Positions 1 through 10,323 of a stretch of DNA of 64,000 bases are shown piece after piece; position 1 is the stretch's first letter, and each line of letters begins with the position of its first letter. The stretch spans positions 1,364,001 through 1,428,000 of the forward strand of contig NZ_LR594036.1 in NCBI RefSeq assembly GCF_901542335.1, given 5' to 3'. The stretch comes from Streptococcus porcinus (lineage in GTDB: Bacteria; Bacillota; Bacilli; Lactobacillales; Streptococcaceae). Position numbers and translations under genes: made by a program. The notes under the pieces were generated by a model. It was given only the letters and a program-made list of their open reading frames with translations, did not search any database and had not been told where the DNA came from.

Positions 1-85
1 TGGAATTGGAATTGATAGACTATGTATGCTTCTTACCAATACCACATCAATTCGTGATGTCCTTCTTTTCCCAACCATGAAATAA
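1..85 (+). CDS. lysS: Lysyl-tRNA synthetase, C-terminal end only (cut by window edge)
   Basis: From base 2 the plus strand is open for 27 codons and ends in TAA at 83-85. The peptide contains GIGIDRLCMLL and ends IRDVLLFPTMK, the class II motif 3 region and C-terminus typical of bacterial LysS, which charges tRNA-Lys in the cytoplasm. The fragment has Cys where LysS usually has Val after IDRL. The start and catalytic core lie outside the window. A terminator follows at once, so the gene ends its transcription unit here. Identification rests on a short but highly conserved segment. Confidence 0.85.
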   Translation, partial: GIGIDRLCMLLTNTTSIRDVLLFPTMK

Positions 86-87
86 GC

Positions 88-126
88 AGTATTTATCAAG
101 TGTAAGCTTGATAAATACTTTTTTTT
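88..126 (+). terminator. Rho-independent terminator of lysS
   Basis: A perfect 13-bp stem (88-100 with 107-119) with a 6-base loop is followed by a run of seven T. Confidence 0.9.
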
Positions 127-136
127 GGTTTATAGT
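108..136 (+). promoter_or_regulatory. Promoter of the BTAD regulator, nested in the lysS terminator
   Basis: TTGATA at 108-113 and TATAGT at 131-136 are 17 bp apart. The -35 box lies in the descending arm of the lysS terminator, so the two signals share DNA. Confidence 0.6.
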
Positions 137-149
137 GGAATTATAAAAA

Positions 150-163
150 TGGAGGCGCTTTCA
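150..163 (+). promoter_or_regulatory. cre-like site overlapping the Shine-Dalgarno of the BTAD regulator
   Basis: TGGAGGCGCTTTCA matches the CcpA consensus TGWAANCGNTNWCA at 12 of 14 positions. It contains the GGAGG ribosome-binding site of the gene starting at 165. CcpA control is an inference. Confidence 0.4.
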
Positions 164-164
164 A

Positions 165-3100
165 ATGAAAACTTTACGCTTTACTCTATTAGGAAATCCT
201 TCTATCCATCTAGACAATCAAGAAATCTTTTTCGCGTTTGCAAAAATCAATGCCCTACTCTATTATTTGGTTATAAATGAAACTGCTAACCGTGATGAAA
301 TAGCAGGTATTTTATGGGAAGATAAGGATAATAGGACAGCTAAAAAAAATCTTCGAAACTCTATTTATCAAGTTAATAAAATATTAGGTGATAATTATAT
401 TATCAGCCCAAATAGAACACTTTTGATGTTTAATCCTGATTTGCAAGTCGTAAGTGATGTCCATTATTTTTTAAAAAAACCACTAAACAATTTAGGGCTT
501 TATAAAGGTCAATTTTTACAGAATTTCTACTTGAAGGGCAACGAAACTTTTGATTTGTGGCTAACAAAAATGAGGGCTCACTTGGAGCAAATTTATATTA
601 AATCATGCTATCAGCAGATTGACATACTGATGACACAAAATAGGATTGAAGAAATTGAAGAGAGACTTCAAGGTCTTATTGCCATTGATGAATTTGAAGA
701 AAAGAATTATCAATTGTTAATGAAAGTCTACCAGAAGCATCATCGCTATGGAAAAGTTATCGAAACTTATTATAAATTAGCCAACCTCCTTGATGTTGAG
801 CTTGGAATTACCCCAAATGATGCAACCCAAGCTATTTATGAAGAGGTTATTGCTAAAGATCGCAATCAACAGAAAATCAAACAATTTCTCAAAACAACTA
901 ATGATTTTATTGGACGACTTGACGTTATTAAAGAATTAGAAACTTTTTTTAACTCAGTTTATAAAGAAAAAAAGTCGCACACTATGATTTTAATAGGAGG
1001 AACCGGCATTGGAAAACGGACAGTAACACGACAAGTCCTATCAAACCAGATCAATCATTATCAAATCGTTACCTCAGAATGTTTTCAAGGTGAACCTAAA
1101 CAGTCCTTACAGATTTTAAAAGACATCTTTGAAAGTTTGAAGGACCTTATATTACAATATCAATTGATGTCCCTTAATCAATGGAAAAGGGCTTATGAAA
1201 CCTTTTTCCCAAACTATTTTCTCAAAGATTCTCATCTAAGTACTCCTATTTTCCCAGCAGACCTTTTTACAAGCTTTATGATTGATATATTAAAAAAAAT
1301 ATCTCGTCAAAAAGCAACTGTTCTTCTTATTGAAGACATTCATTGGATTACACCTGAAGCTCTTACACTTTTGCAAACACTTGTCAACCATCTTGAAGAT
1401 GATCCTATCGCTTTTATTTTTACCCAAAATCTCAATTCGAACCCTCACTTAGACCAATTTTTTAATCATTTAGTCAATCGAAAAAAGGTTGATATTATCA
1501 AAATTAAGGAACTTTCTGAAAAAGAAAGCTTAACCTATCTAGAACAAAAATTAGCAGGTCTAAATCCTCCTTGCAAGGACTATCAACGTATCTACCAATG
1601 GAGTGAAGGAAATCCTTTCTTTTTATCTGAATATGTTAACCAATATTTAAAAGGTCAAAAATTTTCTATTTTGACACCTGCTATAGAAGCAAAACTGTCT
1701 TTAAAATTAAAACAAGTCAATAGCCATGAAGAAGAATTACTCTGCTACCTTTCTTGTTTCCAAAACGCTGCCAGTATTTCAATACTCTCAGAAATTATGA
1801 ATCTCCCTTTAGCATTGACTATTTCTCTTGTTGAAACGCTTTGTAACAAACAAATCATCAAAGAAATCTTCAATGGTGACGAAGTTACCCTTATTTTCAA
1901 ACAAAAATTATTAGCTCATTACTGTTATCAGAAAATGTCAGTAGCTAAAAGACGACTCTTACATGCTCAAATTGCCAAACAACTTGAAAACATGATGCAA
2001 AATACACAGTTTAGTGCTGAACAATTCGAAGAAATTGCTTTCCATTTTCAGGAAGCTAAAGAACCGGTGCAAGCTTTACAGCATCAATTGAATCGATTAG
2101 AGGCTATTCTCCAATTTCAGCATGAACTCTTCCCAATCTATTCGCAAAACCCAATGGAAGCTGACTGTATTGATGGAAAGCGACACCTTCTAATTCAAAC
2201 ACAGTTTAATACGATTCATCAAGTCATCCAACAACTAAGCTCCAAATTCGAACCGGTTAAATCATTTCAGGAATCCCTGATACGCTTTTTGTACATAGAG
2301 GGTTGTTATCTTATTCGGATCGGACAATACCAAAAAGGGATTACTAATATCCAAAAAGTCATTTCAGCTGCTACAGAATGGCATCACACGCACTATCTCT
2401 TAGAAAGTTATCGGCAAATTATCCATTACTGTATCCAAGTAGAAAATATTTCAGAAATGAAATACTATACTGAGCTTGCTTTAGATGCTGCTGTCAGTGC
2501 CAATAATTATGAAGCAATAGCTATCCAATTGAGACTTAGCGGACTATATTTTTTAATGATGGGTCACATCCCAAAGGCAAGTCAATACCTTAACCAATCA
2601 ATTAGCTTCTTTAGTCTAACAAGTGCTTTACAATCAAAATATGCTATTCAAATTGCTGCGGCTTATGACTATTTAGCTGAAATAGAGCAAATCCAGGGAA
2701 ACCTTGCAAAAGCTATTGACTTTCAGAATAGAGCTATTCAACTCAGTCAAAACAAACGAAGTCGCACATCAGTCATTTCATTTTATATAAGTCTAGGAAT
2801 TTCCTACTATCAATCGGGAGAAATTGATAAAGCTGAATCCATTTTAATAAATGCTAAAGAAGGGTTACAATCACTCAGATTCCCTTGGAAAGAAGTTCAA
2901 TTAGAGGTCTACCTCGCCCTTATTAATTGTGAAAAAGGAAATTACAAACCATTAATTGATCTTATTAATAAAAAAGAAGAATTGATGGCACGCTACTCTA
3001 ATCCCAGGGATAAGGGGATGATTTATTATATCATGGCCTTAACTAAGGCAAAGATCAACTCAGGTAAACTGAACTGTCTAGAGCTCAGTAATCTCCTAAA

Positions 3101-3218
3101 GGGAGAACTCTCTTACTACTTAGAACTTGCAAAAAATCATTTAAATCCTTGTCGGGATCGTCAGCATATCAAGGAGTTAGAGCGTTTAGAAAAAATGATA
3201 AGTCACAAAAACATCTAG
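165..3218 (+). CDS. SARP/BTAD-type transcriptional regulator with AAA ATPase and TPR-like C-terminus
   Basis: This 1017-residue cytoplasmic protein has the layout of AfsR/MalT-like large regulators. Residues 1-100 look like an OmpR-type winged helix, and about 100-235 form a bacterial transcriptional activation domain of helical repeats. An ATPase follows, with Walker A GGTGIGKRT at 278-286 and Walker B VLLIEDIHW at 386-394. The C-terminal half is helical with TPR-like repeats. GGAGG sits 9 bases before the ATG. It is transcribed alone between lysS and hutG and converges on the hut operon; a role in hut control is possible but unproven. The ligand is unknown. Confidence 0.75.
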   Translation: MKTLRFTLLGNPSIHLDNQEIFFAFAKINALLYYLVINETANRDEIAGILWEDKDNRTAKKNLRNSIYQVNKILGDNYIISPNRTLLMFNPDLQVVSDVHYFLKKPLNNLGLYKGQFLQNFYLKGNETFDLWLTKMRAHLEQIYIKSCYQQIDILMTQNRIEEIEERLQGLIAIDEFEEKNYQLLMKVYQKHHRYGKVIETYYKLANLLDVELGITPNDATQAIYEEVIAKDRNQQKIKQFLKTTNDFIGRLDVIKELETFFNSVYKEKKSHTMILIGGTGIGKRTVTRQVLSNQINHYQIVTSECFQGEPKQSLQILKDIFESLKDLILQYQLMSLNQWKRAYETFFPNYFLKDSHLSTPIFPADLFTSFMIDILKKISRQKATVLLIEDIHWITPEALTLLQTLVNHLEDDPIAFIFTQNLNSNPHLDQFFNHLVNRKKVDIIKIKELSEKESLTYLEQKLAGLNPPCKDYQRIYQWSEGNPFFLSEYVNQYLKGQKFSILTPAIEAKLSLKLKQVNSHEEELLCYLSCFQNAASISILSEIMNLPLALTISLVETLCNKQIIKEIFNGDEVTLIFKQKLLAHYCYQKMSVAKRRLLHAQIAKQLENMMQNTQFSAEQFEEIAFHFQEAKEPVQALQHQLNRLEAILQFQHELFPIYSQNPMEADCIDGKRHLLIQTQFNTIHQVIQQLSSKFEPVKSFQESLIRFLYIEGCYLIRIGQYQKGITNIQKVISAATEWHHTHYLLESYRQIIHYCIQVENISEMKYYTELALDAAVSANNYEAIAIQLRLSGLYFLMMGHIPKASQYLNQSISFFSLTSALQSKYAIQIAAAYDYLAEIEQIQGNLAKAIDFQNRAIQLSQNKRSRTSVISFYISLGISYYQSGEIDKAESILINAKEGLQSLRFPWKEVQLEVYLALINCEKGNYKPLIDLINKKEELMARYSNPRDKGMIYYIMALTKAKINSGKLNCLELSNLLKGELSYYLELAKNHLNPCRDRQHIKELERLEKMISHKNI

Positions 3219-3241
3219 AACGTAAGATTCTAGATGTTTTT
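3207..3241. terminator. Bidirectional terminator between the BTAD regulator and hutG
   Basis: A near-perfect stem (AAAACATCTAGAA with its complement) overlaps the end of the plus-strand gene. It has A and T tracts on its flanks and lies between convergent genes. Confidence 0.8.
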
Positions 3242-3246
3242 GTTTA

Positions 3247-4251
3247 TTAATCCAAGGCCATCAAAGCATTTTGCGCTAAAATTTGTGTAATATAGAAGAT
3301 AAAGGTCGCTGCTAAATGTGCCGTGTGATTATCAATATCATGCGGAGGGGAGACTTCAACAATGTCAAAACCAATTACTTTACCACTTGCCGCAATATGC
3401 TGTAGGAGAATCAAAGCTAGCTTAGGGTCCAATCCTAGTGATTGAATAGCACTAACCCCTGGAGCATTTGCTGAGGAGAAACAATCCATATCAATAGTCA
3501 GGTATAAGTATTTTTGGTCTGCTAAAAAAGAATCAATCTGATGACAAACTTCTTTATAACCCATTTGGTAAATATCTTGACCTGTTAGAAATGATATTCC
3601 TTTTGATTTGGCCACAAAATCAAATAGAAACAGATTATTATTATGTTCTTGTATTCCTAATACTAAATAGGGGAAGGTATGATTAAGAGTTAAGGCATAG
3701 TCAAACATTTGTCTAAAGCCAGTACCTGAGTTAGGTCCAGTTTGATCATAAGGTCTCAAATCAAAGTGAGCGTCAATATTAACAACAGCAAGCTGCTCCT
3801 TAGGGGCAATCGACGATTGCAGACCAAGATAATGCCCGTAGGCTGTGCCGTGACCACCACCTAAGACAATAGGGAATATATTGAGTGCTTTCATTCGCTT
3901 AATTGCTTTGGCTAAGCTTTCCTGCATTTGTTCTAATGAACGATTGGGAGCATCAATATCACCAACATCATAAAGCTGAACATTCTGACCGAAATGCCAA
4001 GGTAATTTAGCCAGTTGCTGCCTGATGGCATTGGGTCCTTCAACTGCTCCTACGCGTCTATGGTTAATATAAACGCCTTTATCACTTTTAAAACCAATAA
4101 TACCAAAATGTACTCCCTCAAAGGGCTTTAATGACTTATCATTTAAATCTAAAAATTTAATTAACATTCCCCATTTAGCATTATAAAGATTATCATCATC
4201 TATGCTTCTATGATAATAGCTATGCATTAATGGAAAGTAATCAGTTAACAT
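3247..4251 (-). CDS. hutG: Formimidoylglutamase
   Basis: Arginase-family hydrolase of 334 residues that splits N-formimidoyl-L-glutamate into glutamate and formamide, the last step of the direct histidine pathway. Binuclear Mn motifs are visible: [10 protein letters not shown] near residue 132, [10 protein letters not shown] near 158 and [16 protein letters not shown] near 252. GAGGAG sits six bases before the ATG. It is the last gene of the left-running hut cluster, separated from hutH by 203 bp that hold no recognised gene or clear terminator. The cluster also encodes FtcD and FchA, so formiminoglutamate has two possible fates. Confidence 0.9.
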   Translation of the reverse strand: MLTDYFPLMHSYYHRSIDDDNLYNAKWGMLIKFLDLNDKSLKPFEGVHFGIIGFKSDKGVYINHRRVGAVEGPNAIRQQLAKLPWHFGQNVQLYDVGDIDAPNRSLEQMQESLAKAIKRMKALNIFPIVLGGGHGTAYGHYLGLQSSIAPKEQLAVVNIDAHFDLRPYDQTGPNSGTGFRQMFDYALTLNHTFPYLVLGIQEHNNNLFLFDFVAKSKGISFLTGQDIYQMGYKEVCHQIDSFLADQKYLYLTIDMDCFSSANAPGVSAIQSLGLDPKLALILLQHIAASGKVIGFDIVEVSPPHDIDNHTAHLAATFIFYITQILAQNALMALD

Positions 4252-4454
4252 ACCTACTCCTCTCTTATCTCTATTTTAATGAAATAGAAACTGAAAATAA
4301 TGAAAAGCCTCCTTTTTTGCTAGTTGTCTATTAGTTCCACTTCTGCTAACCAGTTATTCGAACCTAAAAAGTAAGATCTCAAAAACCTAGACATTATTAA
4401 ACTCTTAACTTTATTACACATGCAAGATCCTAATCTATCACAACCGCCGTTTTC

Positions 4455-5996
4455 TTAGTATTGAATTGATAGCTCTACTTGTGCTTCAATGGCTCCTAAG
4501 AAAGCCTCCTCTTCAATGATTGCACTTGCTTTATTTAGCTCATCATAAATTTCAATGTCTTTATCGTGTTCGATAAAGTTGACTTCTTTACGGAATAAAT
4601 CGTAAGCAATCTGAGTACCTTTACCAAGTTTATGGTTTTCAGGTTTGAGATCAAGGGCTTGGCAGGCCGCCATGATTTCAGTAGCCACAATACGACGTGA
4701 ATTTTTAAGGATTTCACCAGCTTTCCGAGCAGCCGTTGTCCCCATGCTGACAAAATCTTCTTGATTTTCACAAGACGGGATAGAATCGACACTTGCTGGG
4801 TGTGCCAAAACCTTATTTTCAGAAGCAAGAGAGGCACAAGCATACTGAGTAATCATAAATCCTGAATTGAGACCAGGATATTTAACAAGGAAGGACGGCA
4901 ATTTGCTGAGTTGGCTGTTAACCAAACGTTCCACACGCCGTTCAGAAACATTTCCAATCTCAGAAAGGGCAATGCCTAAGAAGTCAAATGGCTGTGCCAT
5001 TGGTTCTCCATGGAAGTTACCCCCTGAAATAACGTGACCATCTTTACAGATAATTGGGTTATCTGTGACAGAATTGATTTCAATGTCAACTTTGGATTTC
5101 ACATAGGCAATGCTATCTTTGCTAGCCCCATGAATTTGCGGAATGCAACGTAAGGTGTAGGGGTCTTGCACGCGTGATTGGGTGGCTACAGTTGTGTTTT
5201 TGCTACCTTCTAGGAGATTTCTGATATTACGAGCTGTTACCAACTGACCACTTTGTGGACGTATGGTGTGTAAGTTTTCTTCAAAGGGGCTAGTAATTCC
5301 GTTATGCACTTCAAGAGAAAGGGCACCAGCTAGGTCTGACAATTTCAATAATTGAATGGCATCATAGGTTGCAAGGGCACCAATACCAGTCAGAACAGTT
5401 GTTCCGTTGATAAGAGCTAAGCCCTCTTTGGCGGCTAAAGAAATCTTGTCAATACCAGCTTTATCAAGAGCTTCTTGACTAGAAAGGAGTTCTCCCTTAT
5501 AGTAAGCCTTACCAAGTCCAAGCATAGGAAGTACCATATGAGCAAGGGGAGCCAAATCTCCTGAAGCTCCAAGTGAGCCTTTTTCAGGAATATAAGGATG
5601 GACTCCTTTATTGAGTAGCTCTACTAATTTTTCAATAGTAGACAGGCGGATACCTGAGTACCCTTTAACTAGTGAATTGATACGGATAAGCATGATTGCA
5701 CGTACAGCGTCTTCTGGTAGTGGATTCCCAAAACCGCTAGCATGAGTACGAATCAGATTTTCTTGAAGTTGAATTGTATCCTCTGGTGAGATGCTGACAT
5801 TACAGAGTGAGCCAAAACCAGTTGTCACTCCGTAGACCACACGTTTTTCACTGACAATGTCATCAACAATTTTACGAGAGGCATTAACATCTTGCTTTGC
5901 AGATTCTGCAATTTGACATTTTTCTCCTTTCCTAGCAATAGCTACCACGTCATCTAATGTTAAACTTTTTCCGTCTAAAATGATAGTTTTAGTCAT
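4455..5996 (-). CDS. hutH: Histidine ammonia-lyase
   Basis: Converts histidine to urocanate and ammonia, the committing step of histidine catabolism. The 513-residue product contains the Ala-Ser-Gly triad at about 144-146, in GSLGASGDLAPLAHM, which cyclises to the MIO electrophile, and the family signature GVTTGFGSL. I chose the ATG at 5996 (MTKTIILDG) because GAGGAG lies seven bases upstream; a start five codons earlier would place that Shine-Dalgarno inside the gene. It lies 19 bases downstream of the permease gene and is probably cotranscribed with it. Confidence 0.95.
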   Translation of the reverse strand: MTKTIILDGKSLTLDDVVAIARKGEKCQIAESAKQDVNASRKIVDDIVSEKRVVYGVTTGFGSLCNVSISPEDTIQLQENLIRTHASGFGNPLPEDAVRAIMLIRINSLVKGYSGIRLSTIEKLVELLNKGVHPYIPEKGSLGASGDLAPLAHMVLPMLGLGKAYYKGELLSSQEALDKAGIDKISLAAKEGLALINGTTVLTGIGALATYDAIQLLKLSDLAGALSLEVHNGITSPFEENLHTIRPQSGQLVTARNIRNLLEGSKNTTVATQSRVQDPYTLRCIPQIHGASKDSIAYVKSKVDIEINSVTDNPIICKDGHVISGGNFHGEPMAQPFDFLGIALSEIGNVSERRVERLVNSQLSKLPSFLVKYPGLNSGFMITQYACASLASENKVLAHPASVDSIPSCENQEDFVSMGTTAARKAGEILKNSRRIVATEIMAACQALDLKPENHKLGKGTQIAYDLFRKEVNFIEHDKDIEIYDELNKASAIIEEEAFLGAIEAQVELSIQY

Positions 5997-6015
5997 AACC
6001 ATACTCCTCATTGAA

Positions 6016-7347
6016 TTATTCTACAATCGGTTTCACACGTTTTTTACGCCCATGCATAAAATAATAAACACTACTTGAAATAATGACCCCTATTAAGCCG
6101 TAGAGGACATTCTTAGGATTATCCCCAATAATCATGATTAAACTAATGACAACCGCTATAATTGGAATGATGGGGCCAAATGGAATGCGGAAAATAAGGT
6201 TTGCATCGGGTTCCATTTTTCGAAGCTTAATAACTGCTAAGGCAGTAGGAATATACTGGAAGAAACGGAAAACAACACTTAAATTTGCCAAGGTTTGGAA
6301 GGTACCTGTAAGTAAGAGGACAATCGCTATACCACTTGAAATCATGATGGCAACAACTGGTGCAGCTTTTTTATTTTCTTTTGAAATTATTGTCGGCAAT
6401 AAGCCCTCATTTGCTATCGCGGCACCATAACGGGGAACCATGATTGATTCTCCCATATTTAGACCTGTAATTGAAATTAAAGCACCAATCGAAACTAACC
6501 ACGCTCCTGCAGGACCAATCATTTTGACAAAAGCATCTTGTACAGGCGCGTTAGTATTCATAATCTCTGACCCAAGCATAGCAATTGTTCCGCCAATAAT
6601 CAACATGTAAAGGACCGAAACTATACTAATTGAACCAAGTATTGCACGCGGAACGTTTTTTTCTGGCTGACGCATTTCTCCTGCTACAATTGATAAGGTT
6701 TCAAATCCAATAAAACCGTAAAAAATATAAACTGCTGTCCCAGATATGGCACTAAACAAACTTTTATTCTCTGCTAGCTGAACAAACGGGGTAAAGTTTG
6801 GTAGCCCTTTTTGCAAGAAAAAAATAGTACAGATTGAAAAGGCAACTATTGGAATCAATTTAGCAATCGTTGCAGTAATGGTTAAAAGCTTAGATGTCTT
6901 TAAACCGGCAATATTCATAAGAGAAAGAAAAATAACCAGACCTATTGAAAGAGGAACATTCCAGCCTTCGAATGCAGGAAAGGTAATAATAAACATTTTA
7001 GCAAAACCCGCTGCCATAGCTGCCCAAGCAAAAATAGTAACGGCCCAGCCTAGAAAACCAACATTAAAGCCAATAAAATCGCCAAAAGCTCGTTTAGAAT
7101 ATTGGAAAGCGCCGCCATTCTTCCCAAAATAACCAGAAACTTCTGCAAAACAGATAGCAAGCATTATGGTTAAGATTGCTGTTGCTAACATAACAGCAAT
7201 TGAGGCGGGTCCTAAGCCTTTATAAATTTCTTGAGGTAAGAGAAAAATACCTGAGCCAATGACAGCATTGATACCATACAAGGTTGCACCGCTTAAGCTA
7301 AACTTAGCATCTTCTCTCTCTTGTTTCGTCATTTTATTTGAATCCAT
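6016..7347 (-). CDS. APC-superfamily amino acid permease, probably histidine uptake
   Basis: A 443-residue membrane protein with about 12 hydrophobic segments. Its N-terminus has the APC-type motif GINAVIGSGIFLLP, and FYGFIGFETLSIVAGEM marks the mid-protein APC signature. It lies inside the hut cluster, between hutD (14 bases upstream) and hutH (19 bases downstream). That position makes histidine the likely substrate, but this is inference because the family transports many amino acids. GGAGGAGC lies just before the ATG. Length and topology are normal for the family. Confidence 0.8.
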   Translation of the reverse strand: MDSNKMTKQEREDAKFSLSGATLYGINAVIGSGIFLLPQEIYKGLGPASIAVMLATAILTIMLAICFAEVSGYFGKNGGAFQYSKRAFGDFIGFNVGFLGWAVTIFAWAAMAAGFAKMFIITFPAFEGWNVPLSIGLVIFLSLMNIAGLKTSKLLTITATIAKLIPIVAFSICTIFFLQKGLPNFTPFVQLAENKSLFSAISGTAVYIFYGFIGFETLSIVAGEMRQPEKNVPRAILGSISIVSVLYMLIIGGTIAMLGSEIMNTNAPVQDAFVKMIGPAGAWLVSIGALISITGLNMGESIMVPRYGAAIANEGLLPTIISKENKKAAPVVAIMISSGIAIVLLLTGTFQTLANLSVVFRFFQYIPTALAVIKLRKMEPDANLIFRIPFGPIIPIIAVVISLIMIIGDNPKNVLYGLIGVIISSSVYYFMHGRKKRVKPIVE

Positions 7348-7361
7348 AATAATGCTCCTCC

Positions 7362-7985
7362 TTAAGAGCCTTTAATCATGTAACCCGAATCCTTTTTATA
7401 AGATAAACCCGCCCAAATTGCTATAACTTTTGAACACGGTTTTAAAGGTGATAATTCCAACTTGTTATGGGGTGATGGAGAGCCATTTTGTATGACTAGT
7501 AGATGATTAGTCTTAAGCAAATATGCTCGTTGACCATCAACGGTACAAGTTATATCACATAACGTGTAGACCATTTGCGTAGTCATACTACTGCAGATAG
7601 AACTCGTCGTTTTGTGAACAGCCTCCATCTGTCCCAAATAGTTATCATTGTAAATTAAATTAATATCTGTGCATTGTCCATAACTCTTGATTTTGTCACA
7701 ACCCTCAAAAGAAAAAGTTTCAAAAGGGTTAAGTTTCGTGATTTCATGTGTCTCTACATTAAAGAGAGACATTGACCTATCAAGAGTCATAATAAGTCTG
7801 TGGTAGCCCCTTAAGTCTGAGAAGTTTGTTTCTAGTAGTGAAACTGTTGCTGATGACAAGCGAAAATCAAAATTTTTTTCGCGGTATGAGCTGCTCTTAG
7901 GGAAAATATATAATTCTTTTGTTTTTCCCCCAGACCATTTAGAAACTGAATAGGATTGTGATTTTAGAATACTAATATCTTTCAT
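7362..7985 (-). CDS. hutD: HutD family cupin-like protein
   Basis: About 207 residues resembling HutD, a bicupin-fold protein of hut operons proposed to limit or tune the pathway rather than catalyse a step. Family features seen are WSGGKTKELYIFP near the N-terminus, then DFRLSSATV and FSDLRGYHRLIMTLD. I chose the ATG at 7985 (MKDISILKS), which follows the fhs stop by ten bases. A start 20 codons further upstream would overlap fhs and adds sequence without family similarity. The Shine-Dalgarno (AGAG) is weak, suggesting translational coupling to fhs. Confidence 0.75.
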   Translation of the reverse strand: MKDISILKSQSYSVSKWSGGKTKELYIFPKSSSYREKNFDFRLSSATVSLLETNFSDLRGYHRLIMTLDRSMSLFNVETHEITKLNPFETFSFEGCDKIKSYGQCTDINLIYNDNYLGQMEAVHKTTSSICSSMTTQMVYTLCDITCTVDGQRAYLLKTNHLLVIQNGSPSPHNKLELSPLKPCSKVIAIWAGLSYKKDSGYMIKGS

Positions 7986-7995
7986 AAACTCTATT

Positions 7996-9669
7996 TTAAA
8001 ATAAACCAGTGATATTGCCTTGATCATCAATATCAATTTTTTCACTAGCTGGCTCTTTTGGTAAGCCAGGCATAGTCATCACAGCCCCAGTTAGAGCTAC
8101 AATAAAACCTGCACCTGCTGAAACTTTAAGCTTTGAAATTGTAATTGTAAAATCTTTAGGCGCACCAAGCATTTTAGCATTATCCGAGAATGAATATTGA
8201 GTTTTAGCCATACAAATAGGATAAGAACCAAATCCTAGCCTTTCAAGTTCAGCCATCTCTTTCTTGGCAGTTGCCGTTAAGGAGATACCTTTTCCACCAT
8301 AAATCTTTGTCACAATCTTAGTTAATTTTGTCTCTATGGAGTCATCTTCATGATATACAAAAGCGAATTGATTCTCTTTTTCTGAAAGTTCAACTACTTT
8401 TTCAGCTAATTCCCGGCCACCTGCTCCACCATTTGCCCAAACATCAGAAATCACAACTTCAACACCTCGTTTATCGCAGGCGTCATAGACAGCTTGCAAT
8501 TCACCATCAGTATCAAGTGGAAACTTATTAATAGCAACAACAACAGGGAGACCGTAGACATATTGAATATTTTCTAAATGCTTGTCCAAGTTTGGTAGCC
8601 CTTTAAGCACTGCCTCAACATTTTCAGTTCCTAAATCTGCTTTTTGAACACCACCATGCATCTTCAATGCCCTAATTGTTGCTACAAGTACGACAGCTGA
8701 AGGACGGATACCTGATAAACGGCATTTAATATCAATAAATTTTTCAGCACCTAGATCAGCACCAAAGCCCGCTTCAGTTACCGTATAATCAGCATATTTC
8801 ATGGCTAGCTTAGTCGCAAGAACACTATTACAACCATGGGCGATATTAGCAAATGGGCCACCATGAATTAATGCAGGAGTATGTTCTAAAGTCTGTACGA
8901 TATTAGGGTGAATGGCCTCTTTTAATAAGGCAGCCATAGCTCCAGCAGCTTTTAAATCACCTGCTGTAACTGGTTCTCCCTTGTAGTCATAACCGATAAT
9001 AATTTTTTCAAGACGCGCTTTTAAATCTGAGATAGATTCGGATAAACAAAGAATAGCCATAATTTCAGAGGCAACCGTAATATCATAGCCGTCTTCACGA
9101 GGAACACCATTAATTTTTCCTTGTAAGCCATTAACAATATGTCGCAACTGACGGTCATTCATATCTACCACACGTTTCCAGGTAATACGACGAGTGTCAA
9201 TCCCTAAGCTATTGCCATGATGGATATGATTGTCAATTAAAGCGGCTAATAAATTATTTGCTGCACCAATAGCATGGAAGTCTCCTGTGAAATGTAAATT
9301 AATATCTTCCATTGGCACAACTTGAGCATGGCCACCTCCAGCGGCACCACCTTTAATACCAAATACTGGACCTAACGAAGGTTCACGCAAAGCAATAACT
9401 GCTTTTTTACCAATCTGAGAAAGAGCATCTACCAGACCAACTGAGGTTGTGGTCTTTCCTTCACCAGCTGGTGTTGGTGAAATAGCTGTTACTAAAATCA
9501 GTTTCCCATCTTTCTTATCCTTCAAAGTTTGTAACTGATGTGCATTAATTTTTGCCTTGTACTTACCATAAAGTGTGATATCATTCTCATCAATCCCTAA
9601 ATTTTGAGCAACATCAACAATTGGTTTCATTTCAACTGAACTAGCAATTTCTATATCTGAAATAACCAT
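7996..9669 (-). CDS. fhs: Formate-tetrahydrofolate ligase
   Basis: A 557-residue cytoplasmic enzyme that joins formate to tetrahydrofolate with ATP, or in reverse makes ATP and formate from 10-formyl-THF. The nucleotide-binding loop [11 protein letters not shown] lies near residue 67, followed by the family block [18 protein letters not shown]. Placed after fchA in the hut cluster, it can use the one-carbon unit released by FtcD and FchA, possibly recovering ATP from histidine; that direction is inferred. Spacing to fchA is 13 bases. Length matches the family. Confidence 0.92.
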   Translation of the reverse strand: MVISDIEIASSVEMKPIVDVAQNLGIDENDITLYGKYKAKINAHQLQTLKDKKDGKLILVTAISPTPAGEGKTTTSVGLVDALSQIGKKAVIALREPSLGPVFGIKGGAAGGGHAQVVPMEDINLHFTGDFHAIGAANNLLAALIDNHIHHGNSLGIDTRRITWKRVVDMNDRQLRHIVNGLQGKINGVPREDGYDITVASEIMAILCLSESISDLKARLEKIIIGYDYKGEPVTAGDLKAAGAMAALLKEAIHPNIVQTLEHTPALIHGGPFANIAHGCNSVLATKLAMKYADYTVTEAGFGADLGAEKFIDIKCRLSGIRPSAVVLVATIRALKMHGGVQKADLGTENVEAVLKGLPNLDKHLENIQYVYGLPVVVAINKFPLDTDGELQAVYDACDKRGVEVVISDVWANGGAGGRELAEKVVELSEKENQFAFVYHEDDSIETKLTKIVTKIYGGKGISLTATAKKEMAELERLGFGSYPICMAKTQYSFSDNAKMLGAPKDFTITISKLKVSAGAGFIVALTGAVMTMPGLPKEPASEKIDIDDQGNITGLF

Positions 9670-9682
9670 GATGCCTCCTTTA

Positions 9683-10309
9683 TTATAACAATTTCAATAT
9701 ATCTAGATAAATAGCATCAGCTAACTGACAACCTTTTTCTAAAATATCTTGTCCATTCTGACGATGTTCTGTAACAAATTTCTCATCTTTAATCCCTGCT
9801 AGATTAATCAAAACATTTAACCAAGCTCCTTGCAAAGCAGCTTTTAAATGTAATGCCGCTACACCCAAATCACTAGCAGCATTCGTATTTGATTTTCCAA
9901 CTGCTTTTTTAGTGATTTCAAGTGCTTCAAAAATCTCTTGCATCATTGCAAAGGGTGATTTTGTAGCCTCTTTTAAGGCTTTTTGCATAGCTTCTCGTCT
10001 TTTAACTTTATCATCATCTGTTTCTTTAGGTAAAGCAAAAACAGCAGACACTAAGTTAAAGGCTTCGGTATCTTTATCAACGGCATCTAACAAGCTTTTT
10101 TGTAGGTGACTTGCTTCTTGATGAAGTTCTTTTATAAGGTCTTGATGCTCCTCATATTTTTTCTTACCAATGGTTAAATCACATACCATCTTTGTCAGAG
10201 AAATGCCATTAACTGCTGATAAAGCCGCAGCCGATCCTCCACCAGGAGCAGGTTTATCAGACCCTAGGACTTGAGCAAACTCAGTCAAGGTTAAATCAAC
10301 TAATTTCAT
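9683..10309 (-). CDS. fchA: Formiminotetrahydrofolate cyclodeaminase
   Basis: A 208-residue helical protein of the FTCD C-terminal domain family. It converts 5-formimino-THF to 5,10-methenyl-THF with release of ammonia. The signature [13 protein letters not shown] lies at about residues 21-33. In animals this activity is fused to the formiminotransferase; here the two are separate adjacent genes (ftcD ends 14 bases upstream). The Shine-Dalgarno AGGA lies before the ATG. Context within hut makes the role secure. Confidence 0.88.
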   Translation of the reverse strand: MKLVDLTLTEFAQVLGSDKPAPGGGSAAALSAVNGISLTKMVCDLTIGKKKYEEHQDLIKELHQEASHLQKSLLDAVDKDTEAFNLVSAVFALPKETDDDKVKRREAMQKALKEATKSPFAMMQEIFEALEITKKAVGKSNTNAASDLGVAALHLKAALQGAWLNVLINLAGIKDEKFVTEHRQNGQDILEKGCQLADAIYLDILKLL

Positions 10310-10323
10310 TGTTCCTATCCTTT

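Noticed and set aside
4535..4843. Open frame inside hutH on the minus strand, about 100 codons
   Set aside because: It lies in another frame of a strongly conserved enzyme gene, has no Shine-Dalgarno and no recognisable family.
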